DNA of 64,000 nucleotides, taken from an uncultured Porphyromonadaceae bacterium. Lineage in GTDB: Bacteria > Bacteroidota > Bacteroidia > Bacteroidales > UBA11471. Shown piece by piece: positions 16,666 to 25,226 of the stretch (positions are counted from its first letter, which is position 1; each line of letters opens with the position of its first letter). The stretch lies in contig URHG01000001.1 of the NCBI GenBank assembly GCA_900547555.1, positions 78,987-142,986 on the forward strand, written 5' to 3'. Below the pieces are notes generated by a model that worked only from the letters and a program-made list of their open reading frames with translations, did no database searches and had not been told where the DNA came from. A program made the position numbers and the translations under genes.

Positions 16666-18048
16666 TCAGGTGTTTTTCCTTTTATGCCGGTTATCTTTCA
16701 TGCGTTCCATAAAGAAAAACGAAAGAATAAAAATGAACGTAGTAAGTTCGCTGGCCGGGACCGAGAGCCAGATGCCTTTGTGTCCCAGCCATTGAGGGAG
16801 CGTAAGAAAATAAACGAGCAGGAACAGCAGACCTCTCAGCAAGGTGAAAAGTTGTGCCGGTCGGGCGCGCTCTATACTTTGCAGATAGCCGATACATACG
16901 ATATTCAATGCGAAAAACAGGAATCCCGTGGCGAAGTAAGGCATACCCGACACGGCTATATGGTAGGCATTGTACCCCGGTTCGAGGAAGAGGGCGATGA
17001 GGGGATCGATGGAAAACCATACGGCAAAAGCTGCGAGCAATCCGCAAGTTATGGCCGTGTATAGGGCCAGACGGAAGGTGTAACGTACTCTCCGAAAATC
17101 GCCTGTACCGTAGTTGTAACTGATTATGGGTTGTGCCGACTGGGCAATGGCATTGTTGATCATGAAAACCAAAGGAAAACAGTAACAGGCCACACTGAAA
17201 GCGGCTACACCATCTTCTCCCAGATAGTGGATAAACACGTAATTTCCAACGAGCATCATGCAGGCGATCGCTACTTCGTTGAGCATGGCCGGGGTTCCGA
17301 TGTTGAGCATATATCCGATATTACGTCGTGTAAGCCTCATCGAAGTACGGGAAAGTTTAATCCGGTAAAGTCGGAGCGTATAGGAATATTTTGTCGTGTA
17401 GATAATAATCATCAGCGAACCGATGACTACACCCGAGTCGAAAGCCCAAGCGGCGCCGGCGATACCCCAGCCGAGAGGTACTATAAGAATATAGTCGAGT
17501 ACCAAGTTGACAAGAGCGGGAACGGCGTTGCACCACATGGCGAAGCGGGGAGAACCGTCAAGACGTATCACGAACATACCGACCTGCAACAACATATAGA
17601 ATGCCATGAAGGGCAATACGCGATGCAGGTATTCGAGAACATAGGGGAGAAGCCGTTCACTGCTGCCGAAAAGGAATGCGAGTTCCCGATCGAATACCAA
17701 TCCCAATGCCGAGGCGATAAGGGTGAAAAACAAAGAAACCGAATAGGCTTGCGTTATGTTGATGTTTGCGGCTTTGACGCGTCCCCGGCTGAGGTGTACC
17801 GAGGCTACGACCGATACGCCGACACCGAACATCAACCCGATACCGGTTGCCAGCATGAAAAACGGGGCGACGATATTGACTGCCGCCAGTGCGTCGCTTC
17901 CTACGAAGCGGCCTACGAATATACCGTCGGTGATTGTCATCGAAGCGGCAAACAACATACCGACTATTGTCGGGATAAGCATTTGCCGGAATAGCTTCGG
18001 AATGTTTTCTTTCCCGAAGTCTATGGCATCTCTTTCATTTTTCTCCAT
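16666..18048 (-). CDS. MATE-family multidrug/sodium antiporter
   Basis: The product is 460 residues with about 12 hydrophobic segments in the inner membrane. Family features are the N-terminal FRQMLIPTIVGMLFAASMTI and ITDGIFVGRFVG, and the repeated second half starting near GTPAMLNEVAIACMMLVGNY. It exports cationic compounds in exchange for Na+ or H+. The substrate cannot be told from sequence. The following Crp-type gene could regulate it, but that is only neighbourhood inference. The last residues are strongly basic. Confidence 0.9.
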   Translation of the reverse strand: MEKNERDAIDFGKENIPKLFRQMLIPTIVGMLFAASMTITDGIFVGRFVGSDALAAVNIVAPFFMLATGIGLMFGVGVSVVASVHLSRGRVKAANINITQAYSVSLFFTLIASALGLVFDRELAFLFGSSERLLPYVLEYLHRVLPFMAFYMLLQVGMFVIRLDGSPRFAMWCNAVPALVNLVLDYILIVPLGWGIAGAAWAFDSGVVIGSLMIIIYTTKYSYTLRLYRIKLSRTSMRLTRRNIGYMLNIGTPAMLNEVAIACMMLVGNYVFIHYLGEDGVAAFSVACYCFPLVFMINNAIAQSAQPIISYNYGTGDFRRVRYTFRLALYTAITCGLLAAFAVWFSIDPLIALFLEPGYNAYHIAVSGMPYFATGFLFFALNIVCIGYLQSIERARPAQLFTLLRGLLFLLVYFLTLPQWLGHKGIWLSVPASELTTFIFILSFFFMERMKDNRHKRKNT

Positions 18049-18071
18049 TGCTCAAATTGATTAAAGGAGTG

Positions 18072-18079
18072 CAAAGGTA
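18072..18079 (-). promoter_or_regulatory. -7 box of the MATE gene
   Basis: TACCTTTG on the minus strand lies 24 bp before the start codon. Confidence 0.65.
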
Positions 18080-18354
18080 CGTTTTTCTTGCGCTTAAAAA
18101 ATTAACCTATGATAAGAATTTACAAAGCACTTTTTGTTTCCTATGGACGAGAAGTAAATGAAGATTCTTACTCGATTATTCGGGAGATTGCCACTGTCAT
18201 TCAGACAACCGTAGGGAAGAAGAATCTCTTTCCATACAGTACTGCCCTACCAACGCTATGTCATTCTGAGGAGTGAAACACCGAAGAATATCCTATGAAG
18301 TGCGCGTATGGTATGAGATCTTTCTCTTGCATTCGAGATGACAGTAGAGATTCC

Positions 18355-18440
18355 TCACATACGTTCGGAATGACATTGGAAGGGTAAGGGTGGTAAAAAC
18401 AAAACGGGTGCGTAATTCGCACCCGTTTTTATAGAACTCC
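18355..18440 (+). repeat. 85-bp terminator-like repeat, copy 1
   Basis: Over about 85 bp this matches the reverse complement of 54559-54642 with only a few changes. It starts inside a short repeat unit, continues through AAGGGTAAGGGTGGTAAAAAC and contains the hairpin at 18401-18429: AAAACGGGTGCG, loop TAATT, CGCACCCGTTTT. The hairpin has T runs on both strands but serves no gene, because the flanking genes are divergent. Confidence 0.8.
18401..18429. terminator. Orphan terminator-like hairpin, copy 1
   Basis: A 12-bp perfect stem has a 5-nt loop and flanking T and A runs. It sits between two divergent genes, so no known transcript ends here. Confidence 0.6.
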
Positions 18441-18619
18441 TACACCGACGGGTTTGGAATGACAGAGTATTCTTTTAGGGATTCCTCGTCGGGTTTATGC
18501 CCTTGCTCGGAATGGCAACGTAACGGGAGGAAAAAATTCCCGTTAGCATACAGAATGACATTCGAGAATCTTGTGCCTCAAAAAAATTCCTACATGTACA
18601 TTTATAAAAGAAAAATCGG

Positions 18620-18627
18620 TATATTTA
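18620..18627 (+). promoter_or_regulatory. Near-consensus -7 box of the phosphorylase gene
   Basis: TATATTTA has one mismatch to TAnnTTTG and lies 20 bp before the ATG at 18648. Confidence 0.45.
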
Positions 18628-18647
18628 GCCGAATAAATATTCTCGCT

Positions 18648-19517
18648 ATGAAAACGATTCCTGCATCAGAACTTATTCTCAATTCCGACGGGTCGGTATT
18701 CCATCTGCATTTGCTTCCCGAACAATTGGCCGATAAAGTGATATTGGTCGGAGACCCCGCCCGTGTCGATACCGTTGCATCGTACTTCGATGAGCGCGAG
18801 TGCGATGTATGCAATCGGGAGTTCCATTCGATAACGGGGCGCTATAAAGGAAAACGGATTACCGTCGTTTCGCATGGAATAGGAACCGATAATATCGATA
18901 TTGTACTCAACGAACTCGATGCTTTGGCCAATATCGATCTCTCTACACGGACTGTAAAAAAAACATTACGGCAACTTACGCTGGTGCGCATCGGTACTTC
19001 GGGTGGCTTGCAGCCGCATGTTCCTATCGGAACTTATGTGGTGGCGGAGAAGTCTATCGGGTTCGATGGTGTACTCAATTTCTATGCCGGACGCGATAGT
19101 GTGAGCGATTTGGCGTTTGAGAAGGCATTTTGCGATTTTGTCGGTTGGAATCCGCAATGGGCGGCTCCCTATGTAGTTGATGCCGATGCCGATTTGGTGG
19201 CTCGTATTGCCGGCGATGAGATGGTGCGGGGAGTAACCATATCGGCCAATGGTTTCTATGCACCGCAGGGACGCGAGTTGCGTCTCCCGCCGGCCGATCC
19301 CGATCTGAATCGTAAAATCGAAGCATTCCGTTATGAGGGACGTATGATAACCAATTACGAAATGGAAAGCTCGGCGGTAGCCGGTCTTTCCCGCCTCATG
19401 GGGCATAAGGCCATGACGGTTTGCTGTATCATCGCCAACCGTTTGTCCGGTAAAGCCGATGCCGGTTATAAAGGTACGGTCGAGGGTCTTATCGAGCTTG
19501 TTTTGCAGCGTATCTGA
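18648..19517 (+). CDS. Nucleoside phosphorylase (uridine phosphorylase-like)
   Basis: The product is 289 residues from ATG 18648. Upstream in-frame codons run through repeat sequence and the promoter, so they are excluded. PNP_UDP_1 family features are VILVGDPARVDTVASYF at about 29-45, VSHGIGTDNIDIVLNEL, and LTLVRIGTSGGLQP, which contains the phosphate-binding RxGTSGG. NYEMESSAVAGLSRLMGHK near the C-terminus carries the EMES-type ribose site. It cleaves a nucleoside with phosphate to base and ribose-1-phosphate in the cytosol. Uridine is the likely substrate, but the sequence alone does not exclude purines. Confidence 0.88.
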   Translation: MKTIPASELILNSDGSVFHLHLLPEQLADKVILVGDPARVDTVASYFDERECDVCNREFHSITGRYKGKRITVVSHGIGTDNIDIVLNELDALANIDLSTRTVKKTLRQLTLVRIGTSGGLQPHVPIGTYVVAEKSIGFDGVLNFYAGRDSVSDLAFEKAFCDFVGWNPQWAAPYVVDADADLVARIAGDEMVRGVTISANGFYAPQGRELRLPPADPDLNRKIEAFRYEGRMITNYEMESSAVAGLSRLMGHKAMTVCCIIANRLSGKADAGYKGTVEGLIELVLQRI

Positions 19518-19592
19518 TACCGTAAACTCCTGTGTCGCGGGAGGAAAGAGCAGAGAGAATTTAACGTGTTAAAGAGAGACAGCCTGAAAAGT

Positions 19593-19967
19593 ATGAATAT
19601 CGAAGATTTTAGAAACTATTGTCTTTCGTTCGACGGTGTGCACGATAAGATGCCGTTTGGAAAAGCTGTCTCTGAATACGACCGGAACATACTGGTTTTT
19701 TATGTGGCCAACAAGTGGTTTTGCTTTGTAAACATAGATGTGTTTGATTTTTGCTGTATAAAGAGTAATACGGCACAGATTGAAGATCTGCAAAACCGAT
19801 ACGAAGGTATAAAACCGGGGTATCACATGAATAAGAAATATTGGATCAGCGTGTGTTTCAATGCCGATGTGCCGGATAAAGAGATAAAAGCGTTGGTGAA
19901 ACAGTCGTATGATATTGTCGTAGCCTCCTTGTCGAAAAAAGAAAAGGAGGCTTTACGCACTGTTTAA
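19593..19967 (+). CDS. MmcQ/YjbR-family DNA-binding-fold protein
   Basis: The product is 124 residues from ATG 19593 (MNIEDFRNYCLSFDGVHDKM). An upstream GTG at 19566 is possible but less likely. Family marks are the N-terminal LSFDGVHDKMPFG, YVANKWFCFVNID and the C-terminal HMNKKYWISVCFN. YjbR proteins have a double-wing fold and no proven biochemical role. The last codons include an inverted repeat, AGCCTCCTT with AAGGAGGCT. It ends 26 bp from the convergent lipoprotein gene. Confidence 0.85.
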   Translation: MNIEDFRNYCLSFDGVHDKMPFGKAVSEYDRNILVFYVANKWFCFVNIDVFDFCCIKSNTAQIEDLQNRYEGIKPGYHMNKKYWISVCFNADVPDKEIKALVKQSYDIVVASLSKKEKEALRTV

Positions 19968-19993
19968 GGCCGGATTTAGAGCGACGCTTCCCG

Positions 19994-20425
19994 TTAATGG
20001 AAATGGTATATCGGTGTTTGAGTGTTTTCTTGAATATTGTCGGTAGAGATGTATGTCCGGTATTCGCCGGCCGGCAAGTTGTATATTCTGAAATAGATCA
20101 TAACATTCCTGTCGAAAGGATCGCTCCAACAAGCATCGCTTCCGTCGACATTTATCCATAGTTCATTACCTTGCCGTTTTACCGAAATATTTTCCACAGT
20201 TTGTGATTTCCTCAGGAAATATGTACTGTAACGACATAAATAGGTATCGGTGGAATCATGTTGGTATTGAAATGTGAAACCGATATCGTCTGTCAGATCC
20301 ATTGTTTTTATGAATTCCGTTTTTAGATCATATACAGGGATAATTTCCGTCTCCGCATTTTCCTTTGAACAACTGCATACGACTATCGCGATCAATAAGA
20401 GATTTATCGGTTTTATGCGTTTCAT
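19994..20425 (-). CDS. Small lipoprotein of unknown function
   Basis: The product is 143 residues from ATG 20425. A lipoprotein signal MKRIKPINLLLIAIVVCSCS places the lipidated Cys near residue 19. The remainder is a predicted beta-rich domain with several aromatic residues. I recognise no family. It is convergent with the YjbR-type gene and lies downstream of the RNase G gene behind a terminator, so it is probably transcribed alone. An upstream ATG at 20461 would add residues before the signal and is unlikely. Confidence 0.7.
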   Translation of the reverse strand: MKRIKPINLLLIAIVVCSCSKENAETEIIPVYDLKTEFIKTMDLTDDIGFTFQYQHDSTDTYLCRYSTYFLRKSQTVENISVKRQGNELWINVDGSDACWSDPFDRNVMIYFRIYNLPAGEYRTYISTDNIQENTQTPIYHFH

Positions 20426-20497
20426 GATATTTTTTTTATTAAAACGTATTATTGGTAACAATATTGTATTGTTTTCTATGTTTTTATATATAAAAAC

Positions 20498-20530
20498 AAA
20501 TGACTCTGTAAATACTTTACAGAGTCATTT
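20498..20530 (-). terminator. Terminator of the RNase G gene
   Basis: A perfect 15-bp stem (AAATGACTCTGTAAA with its complement) has a 3-nt loop and a T-rich tail on the minus strand. Confidence 0.88.
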
Positions 20531-20551
20531 TCCGGGAAAAAGAGATGGCGG

Positions 20552-22123
20552 TTATTTGATTTCTATCTCTTCTTTGAGGTCTATTTCGTGGCCTTCGCTA
20601 TCGTATATTTTATATTCGAGCAGGGCCAAAGACTGATTGGGAATGAGTTTGAACCGTCGGGTGTATTTGCTTTTCCACTTCCAGTAGAGGGAAAAGAATC
20701 CCTGGTTGATGTACGCTGCTATGTACGGGTGTACATGTAAGGAAAATTTCTTCACTTTGAATTTTCTCACCAGAAAAGCGATTTTGGCTTCGAGATGGTC
20801 GGTAAAGAGTATCGAAGGCGGGATCTTGCCTTTGCCGTTGCAAACGGGACAATCCTCATCGGTCATGATGTCGAGAGCGGGACGCACACGGTGGCGGGTA
20901 ATCTGCATGAGGCCGAACTTGCTGAGCGGCAGAATATTGTGCCGGGCCCGGTCGCTTTCCATCAGTTCCCGCATACGGTCGTAGAGTTTCTGCCGGTTTT
21001 CGGCACTGTTCATATCGATGTAGTCGATAACGATGATACCTCCCATATCTCGTAGCCGCAACTGGCGGGCTATCTCTTCGGCCGCCGCCATATTCACCTC
21101 GAAGGCGGTGTTTTCTTGGTCGGCGTTGGGTTTGGAGCGGTTACCGCTGTTTACGTCGATGACGTGGAGTGCTTCGGTGTGTTCGATGATGAGGTAGGCT
21201 CCATTCTTGAATGAAATCGTTTTACCGAACGACGATTTGATTTGCTTCGTAATGGCAAAGTGATCGAAGATGGGAACATCGTCGGAGTACAATTTCACGA
21301 TCTCTTTGCATTCGGGTGCAATGATATTTACATAATCGTGGATTTGCTGGAAAGTCTCTTTGTCGTTGACATAGATATTTTCGAAAGAGGGGTTGAAAAT
21401 ATCTCTTAACAGGCCTACGGCGCGGCCGGTCTCTTCATAGATGAGCGACGGTGCTTTGGCTTTTTGCAGTTTTACGAGGCTCTCTTCCCAGCGTTTCACC
21501 AGCGTTTTCATTTCGTTGTCGAGTTCGGCAACGCGTTTGCCTTCGGCGACGGTACGTACGATGACACCGAAGTTTTGAGGTTTGATACTGTGGATAAGCT
21601 GGCGTAAGCGGGTTTTCTCTTCGTTCGATTTTATTTTTTGTGAGACCGATACTTTGTCGGCAAATGGAATCAGTACCAAGAATCTCCCGGCAAAAGACAA
21701 CTCTGCCGTGAGGCGTGGCCCTTTGGTAGAGATGGGCTCTTTGGTGATTTGTACCAGAATTTCTTGGCCTACGGAGAGTAAATCGCCGATCGTTCCCTCT
21801 TTGTCGAGTTCCTTCTGCAATTTGAATTTGGGCAGGGAAAGCACATGTTTGCGGTCGGATAGCGACTGCTTGGTAAATTTGGCACTCGATGTGAAGAACG
21901 GGCCTAAGTCCTGATAGTGAAGAAATGCATCTTTGTCGTAACCTATATCGATGAATGCAGCGTTCAGTCCCGGCATCAGTTTCTTGACTTTTCCCAAGTA
22001 GATATCGCCCAGTGCAAACGATATGTTGCAGGGCTCTTTTTGCAGCTCGACCAACCGCTTGTCGTTGAGCAACGCGATAGATACCTCTTTGGGTTGTACG
22101 TCTACGACTAATTCGCTTGACAC
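20552..22123 (-). CDS. rng: Ribonuclease E/G family endoribonuclease (RNase G-like)
   Basis: The product is 523 residues. An S1-like RNA-binding region begins at FALGDIYLGKVKKLMPGLNA and runs through FIDIGYDKDAFLHYQDLG. The catalytic DNase I-like part has the two metal-binding Asp segments HVIDVNSGNRSK and GGIIVIDYIDM. The zinc-link cysteines are in CPVCNGKGK. It lacks the long disordered scaffold of E. coli RNase E and fits RNase G in length. It processes rRNA and mRNA 5' ends in the cytosol. The 30-residue basic protein and HU genes lie upstream, separated by a terminator. Confidence 0.93.
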   Translation of the reverse strand: MSSELVVDVQPKEVSIALLNDKRLVELQKEPCNISFALGDIYLGKVKKLMPGLNAAFIDIGYDKDAFLHYQDLGPFFTSSAKFTKQSLSDRKHVLSLPKFKLQKELDKEGTIGDLLSVGQEILVQITKEPISTKGPRLTAELSFAGRFLVLIPFADKVSVSQKIKSNEEKTRLRQLIHSIKPQNFGVIVRTVAEGKRVAELDNEMKTLVKRWEESLVKLQKAKAPSLIYEETGRAVGLLRDIFNPSFENIYVNDKETFQQIHDYVNIIAPECKEIVKLYSDDVPIFDHFAITKQIKSSFGKTISFKNGAYLIIEHTEALHVIDVNSGNRSKPNADQENTAFEVNMAAAEEIARQLRLRDMGGIIVIDYIDMNSAENRQKLYDRMRELMESDRARHNILPLSKFGLMQITRHRVRPALDIMTDEDCPVCNGKGKIPPSILFTDHLEAKIAFLVRKFKVKKFSLHVHPYIAAYINQGFFSLYWKWKSKYTRRFKLIPNQSLALLEYKIYDSEGHEIDLKEEIEIK

Positions 22124-22175
22124 GTCGGGAATGTTTTGAGGTTACTTGTGGGTAACAGGGTGATGCTTAAAAGGC

Positions 22176-22214
22176 AAAAGACAAACTCTTGAACGAGTCA
22201 GGAGTCTGTCCTTT
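22176..22214 (-). terminator. Strand-specific terminator after the small basic protein gene
   Basis: On the minus strand AAAGGACAGACTC pairs with GAGTTTGTCTTT by 11 Watson-Crick and two G-U pairs. The same positions are A-C mismatches on the plus strand, so the hairpin works only leftward. Confidence 0.75.
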
Positions 22215-22247
22215 GTTTGTTTTATTACAGCTAAGAAGGTAAAAAGT

Positions 22248-22340
22248 TTACTTTTTCTTCTTATGTCTGTTTTTTCTCAGTCTTTTTTTACGTTTGTGTG
22301 TTGCCATTTTATGGCCTTTTCTTTTTTTTCCGCTGGGCAT
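22248..22340 (-). CDS. 30-residue highly basic protein (AURKAIP1/COX24 or bS22-like)
   Basis: This very short gene encodes 30 residues starting MPSGKKRKGHKMATHKRKKR and ending RKNRHKKKK. More than half of the residues are Lys, Arg or His. I recall near-identical small proteins across Bacteroidales, and the pattern resembles the AURKAIP1/COX24 domain, whose actinobacterial form is the ribosomal protein bS22. A ribosome-bound role is inferred. It lies between HU and RNase G, has its own downstream terminator and starts at ATG 22340. The second Met at residue 12 is an alternative start. Confidence 0.72.
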   Translation of the reverse strand: MPSGKKRKGHKMATHKRKKRLRKNRHKKKK

Positions 22341-22395
22341 GGTTATATGCGTTTAATATGTTAATAAAATTGATTACTTTAGAACGTTACACGGC

Positions 22396-22668
22396 TTATT
22401 TTACCTCACTCATGAAGGTTTTGGCGGGTTTGAATGCCGGGATATTATGTTCGGGTATGATGATGGTCGTGCTTTTGGAAATATTGCGAGCGGTCTTTTG
22501 GGCTCTTCTTTTCACGATGAAACTACCGAAGCCTCTCAGGTATACATTGTTGCCTTTGGCCAAAGATCCTTTTACCGATTCCATAAATTGTTCAACGGTG
22601 GCCAATACGATAGCTTTCTCGATTCCTGTATTTTTTGAAATCTCGTTTACGATGTCTGCCTTAGTCAT
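22396..22668 (-). CDS. hup: HU-family DNA-binding protein
   Basis: The product is 90 residues, the full HU length. MTKADIVNEISKNTGIEKAI is the N-terminal helix pair. GNNVYLRGFGSFIVKRR is the signature before the DNA-binding arm, which ends at PAFKPAKTF. HU dimers bend and compact DNA in the nucleoid. A perfect TATATTTG box lies 47 bp upstream. IHF-type subunits share this fold, and I cannot separate the two by sequence here. Confidence 0.94.
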   Translation of the reverse strand: MTKADIVNEISKNTGIEKAIVLATVEQFMESVKGSLAKGNNVYLRGFGSFIVKRRAQKTARNISKSTTIIIPEHNIPAFKPAKTFMSEVK

Positions 22669-22714
22669 TGTTTTTTGTTTTTATATTGATTAGCGTTTTT
22701 AATTTTTTGGTTTG

Positions 22715-22722
22715 CAAATATA
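22715..22722 (-). promoter_or_regulatory. -7 box of the HU gene
   Basis: TATATTTG on the minus strand lies 47 bp before the ATG. Confidence 0.65.
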
Positions 22723-22871
22723 TAGCTTTTTCTCTTTCCTGCGAACGAATTTGAAAATTTTTTCTTCTCAAATTCTGTACCTTAATTTGCAAAACGGGTG
22801 CAAATATCGGAATAATTTTTGAGATTAGCTCTTTTTAGTTCCGGAATATTTGTCGGTGAATTATACCTCTT

Positions 22872-23495
22872 TTACCGGACGAATCGTTTTCCGTTCCATG
22901 TGTAAGAGAGGGGCGTTTTTCTCAACAGCGGCGAAAGGCGTTCGTAGATTTCTTCGGGAAGATAAGTTTTGAGATCTTCCCGGGCTTGCAGAGTCTTCCC
23001 GCTGATAATGTATGAGACGGGTAGCATATCGATGAGGTCGGCGGCCTGTCGAGTCGCTTTTTTCGAGCTTTTGTTCAGGAACGTTTCTGCGGTCGGAGCC
23101 GTGAAAATTTTACCGTTCTCTATCGGTTGCCATCGGGTATCGTAAAAGGTGATGCGGCTGTCTTGTGCGGGTAGCGATACGGTGTGAATGACGGCGATGA
23201 TTCCGACAGTGTCGGCTACCGGCAGCAGGGCGATTTGTATGGCCGACGAGGACGACAGTTTTACGGTAACCTGCATATCGTCGATCGTATCGATGAGAAC
23301 TTCTCCTCCTAACTGATTGACTACGTGGTGGGCGACTCCCGCATTGTGAAAATCGATCAGGTCTTTACGTTGGTTTTCGTCGAGTTGCGGAATGAGTTGT
23401 GCCGGAGCCGAAATGAAATAGGCGTCTATCGTATGTCCGGCATATATTGCTGTCACAGAGAATAGGAGCAGGGCAAGGAGTACGGTTTTTCGCAT
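22872..23495 (-). CDS. DUF3256-like secreted protein
   Basis: The product is 207 residues from ATG 23495 (MRKTVLLALLLFSVTAIYAG, a signal peptide). The mature part starts with HTIDAYFISAPAQLIPQLDE and then RKDLIDFHNAG, which I associate with the Bacteroidetes family DUF3256. It is probably periplasmic, and no enzyme motif is seen. It is the last gene of the speA-truA-EamA-DUF3256 run, 36 bp after the transporter. Function is unknown. Confidence 0.7.
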   Translation of the reverse strand: MRKTVLLALLLFSVTAIYAGHTIDAYFISAPAQLIPQLDENQRKDLIDFHNAGVAHHVVNQLGGEVLIDTIDDMQVTVKLSSSSAIQIALLPVADTVGIIAVIHTVSLPAQDSRITFYDTRWQPIENGKIFTAPTAETFLNKSSKKATRQAADLIDMLPVSYIISGKTLQAREDLKTYLPEEIYERLSPLLRKTPLSYTWNGKRFVR

Positions 23496-23531
23496 ATTCT
23501 GATTATTAAGTCGTAACAAATATAACTAATT

Positions 23532-24431
23532 TTATCGGGTTCCCAAATAGAGGAAGTACATTCCGATGAGTACAAGCAGCAGGTCGATGGCTTTGCTGCG
23601 GATATTTTTTTCGTGGAAGAACAGTGCGCCGAAAAGGAAACTGACGACCACGCCGCTGCGACGGGCCATCGACACGATAGAAATCATAGACCCGGGAAAG
23701 CTCAATGCATAGAAATAAATAAAATCGGCTGCCACGAGGAAAAGCGATATGAAAAAGATACTCCACCGCCAGCGGAAAGGTGTGGTTTCATTTCTCTTCT
23801 TGTACCAAATGAGAAGTATGATAAACATGATGACCATCTGGTAGTAGGTATACCATACTTGTACGACCATGCGATCGAATCCGCCCGAGATGAGATATTT
23901 GTCGTATAATGCACTGATGGCACCCGTGATAGTGGCCAGCACGATATAGTATATCCACTTGTCGTGGCTGAACCGTATCCCTTCTTTTTTACCGGCCGAA
24001 GAAAGCATGAAAAAGGAAACGATCGAGATAATGACACCGATCCACTGGTAGAAGTTGAGCCTTTCTCCGAAAATGAGCAATGCTCCCAACAATGTGAGAA
24101 CGGGCTGGGACGCTTTGATCGTACCGGCAATCGTTATGGGCAGATGTTTCATGGCAAAATAGGCGAACGTCCATGAAGAGAGTACGATGACGGCTTTGAG
24201 CATCACATAGAGATGCGTTACGAAATCGGCCCGAGGAACGTAAAATAGCGTTCCTTCGATTAGTTCGGGATTAAAGCGGGAGAGCAGCACGGCCGGGAGG
24301 AAAAGCGCACTGCAAAATACAGTGTTCAGAAATAGTATGGGAAGGACGGCGTTGTTGTTGAGTGCCAATTTTTTGAATACTTCGTACATACCCAGCAGAG
24401 CTGCCGAGATAAAAGCGAGAATCAACCACAT
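23532..24431 (-). CDS. EamA/DMT-family transporter
   Basis: The product is 299 residues with about ten hydrophobic segments in two EamA repeats. The first begins MWLILAFISAALLGMYEVFK, the second near IYYIVLATITGAISALYDKY. HLPITIAGTIKASQPVLTLLGALLIFGE is typical of this family of metabolite exporters. The substrate is unknown. It lies 12 bp after truA in an operon that starts with arginine decarboxylase, so an amine or amino acid is conceivable, but nothing in the sequence proves it. Confidence 0.88.
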   Translation of the reverse strand: MWLILAFISAALLGMYEVFKKLALNNNAVLPILFLNTVFCSALFLPAVLLSRFNPELIEGTLFYVPRADFVTHLYVMLKAVIVLSSWTFAYFAMKHLPITIAGTIKASQPVLTLLGALLIFGERLNFYQWIGVIISIVSFFMLSSAGKKEGIRFSHDKWIYYIVLATITGAISALYDKYLISGGFDRMVVQVWYTYYQMVIMFIILLIWYKKRNETTPFRWRWSIFFISLFLVAADFIYFYALSFPGSMISIVSMARRSGVVVSFLFGALFFHEKNIRSKAIDLLLVLIGMYFLYLGTR

Positions 24432-24443
24432 AACAAATCTTTT

Positions 24444-25220
24444 TTATCGTAAAAACAATTCTTCGGGATAGGTAATGCCGGTCAGGAAAAGAGCGTTTCC
24501 GGGAGCTGACGTACCGGCTTTGCAACGGTCGCGGGCTTCGATGACAGATCGGAAATCTTCGATCGATAATTTTCCCCGTCCTACTTCTACGAGAGTGCCT
24601 ACGATGGCCCGTACCATATTGCGAAGGAAACGGTCGGCCGTGATTTCAAATACGAGCTCGTTTCCCGAGAGGGTCCATGCGGCGTGGGTGATGCGGCAGT
24701 TATTGGTCTTCACGTCGGTATGCAGTTTGCTGAAACTGGTGAAGTCGGTGTATTGCAACAAATGACTGGCCGCCTCGTTCATACGGTCAATATCGAGCGT
24801 CTTGCCGGCCATTGTCCAACGGTATTTCCCCTCGAATGGATTTTTCTCGTACGAGATATAATAGCGATAGGTCCTCGACAATGCGTCGAAACGGCTGTGT
24901 GCATCGGGTTTCACCGGACGGATATGGTATATGACAATGTCCGGCGGAAGCACCCGATTGAGCCTATGCACCCACTCTCCCGCATTATCGAGGGAGTGAG
25001 GCATATCTGCGTGTGCGACCATCAGTCGGGCATGTACTCCTGCATCGGTGCGTCCGGCTCCCGTAACGGCTATGTCGCAACGCAAGAGCAGGGAAAAGGC
25101 TTTCTCTATACATGCTTGTATAGAAATGCCGTTTGGCTGACGTTGCCAGCCGTGATAGGCTGTGCCGTCGTAGGCGAGGTAGATGAAATAACGATATGTC
25201 CTGTATCCGGTTTCGGACAT
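24444..25220 (-). CDS. truA: tRNA pseudouridine(38-40) synthase TruA
   Basis: The product is 258 residues. The catalytic Asp is in TGAGRTDAGVHA at about 56-67. Other family blocks are YFIYLAYDGTAYHGWQRQPN near the start, LNRVLPPDIVIYHI, and FLRNMVRAIVGTLVEVGRGK in the C-terminal half. TruA modifies uridines 38-40 in the anticodon stem of many tRNAs. It starts 6 bp after speA and precedes the transporter by 12 bp. Confidence 0.95.
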   Translation of the reverse strand: MSETGYRTYRYFIYLAYDGTAYHGWQRQPNGISIQACIEKAFSLLLRCDIAVTGAGRTDAGVHARLMVAHADMPHSLDNAGEWVHRLNRVLPPDIVIYHIRPVKPDAHSRFDALSRTYRYYISYEKNPFEGKYRWTMAGKTLDIDRMNEAASHLLQYTDFTSFSKLHTDVKTNNCRITHAAWTLSGNELVFEITADRFLRNMVRAIVGTLVEVGRGKLSIEDFRSVIEARDRCKAGTSAPGNALFLTGITYPEELFLR

Positions 25221-25226
25221 GACCGC

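Larger units (their letters stand above)
18195..18560. repeat. Short mosaic repeat cluster D (about 7 units)
   Basis: This is the gene-free divergent gap between the MATE and nucleoside phosphorylase genes. Units: 18195-18228 (+), 18259-18293 (+), 18315-18343 (-), 18347-18375 (-), 18437-18463 (-, partial), 18478-18517 (-), 18535-18560 (-, decayed). The unit at 18478-18517 has the inner stem GGG/CCC around CATAAA in its + reading. The order of units and spacers from 18230 to 18375 resembles 12660-12816, so the two clusters share a longer module. Confidence 0.8.

Noticed and set aside
18459..18647. N-terminal extension of the nucleoside phosphorylase
   Set aside because: It translates repeat sequence and the promoter. 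The family N-terminus starts at the ATG at 18648.
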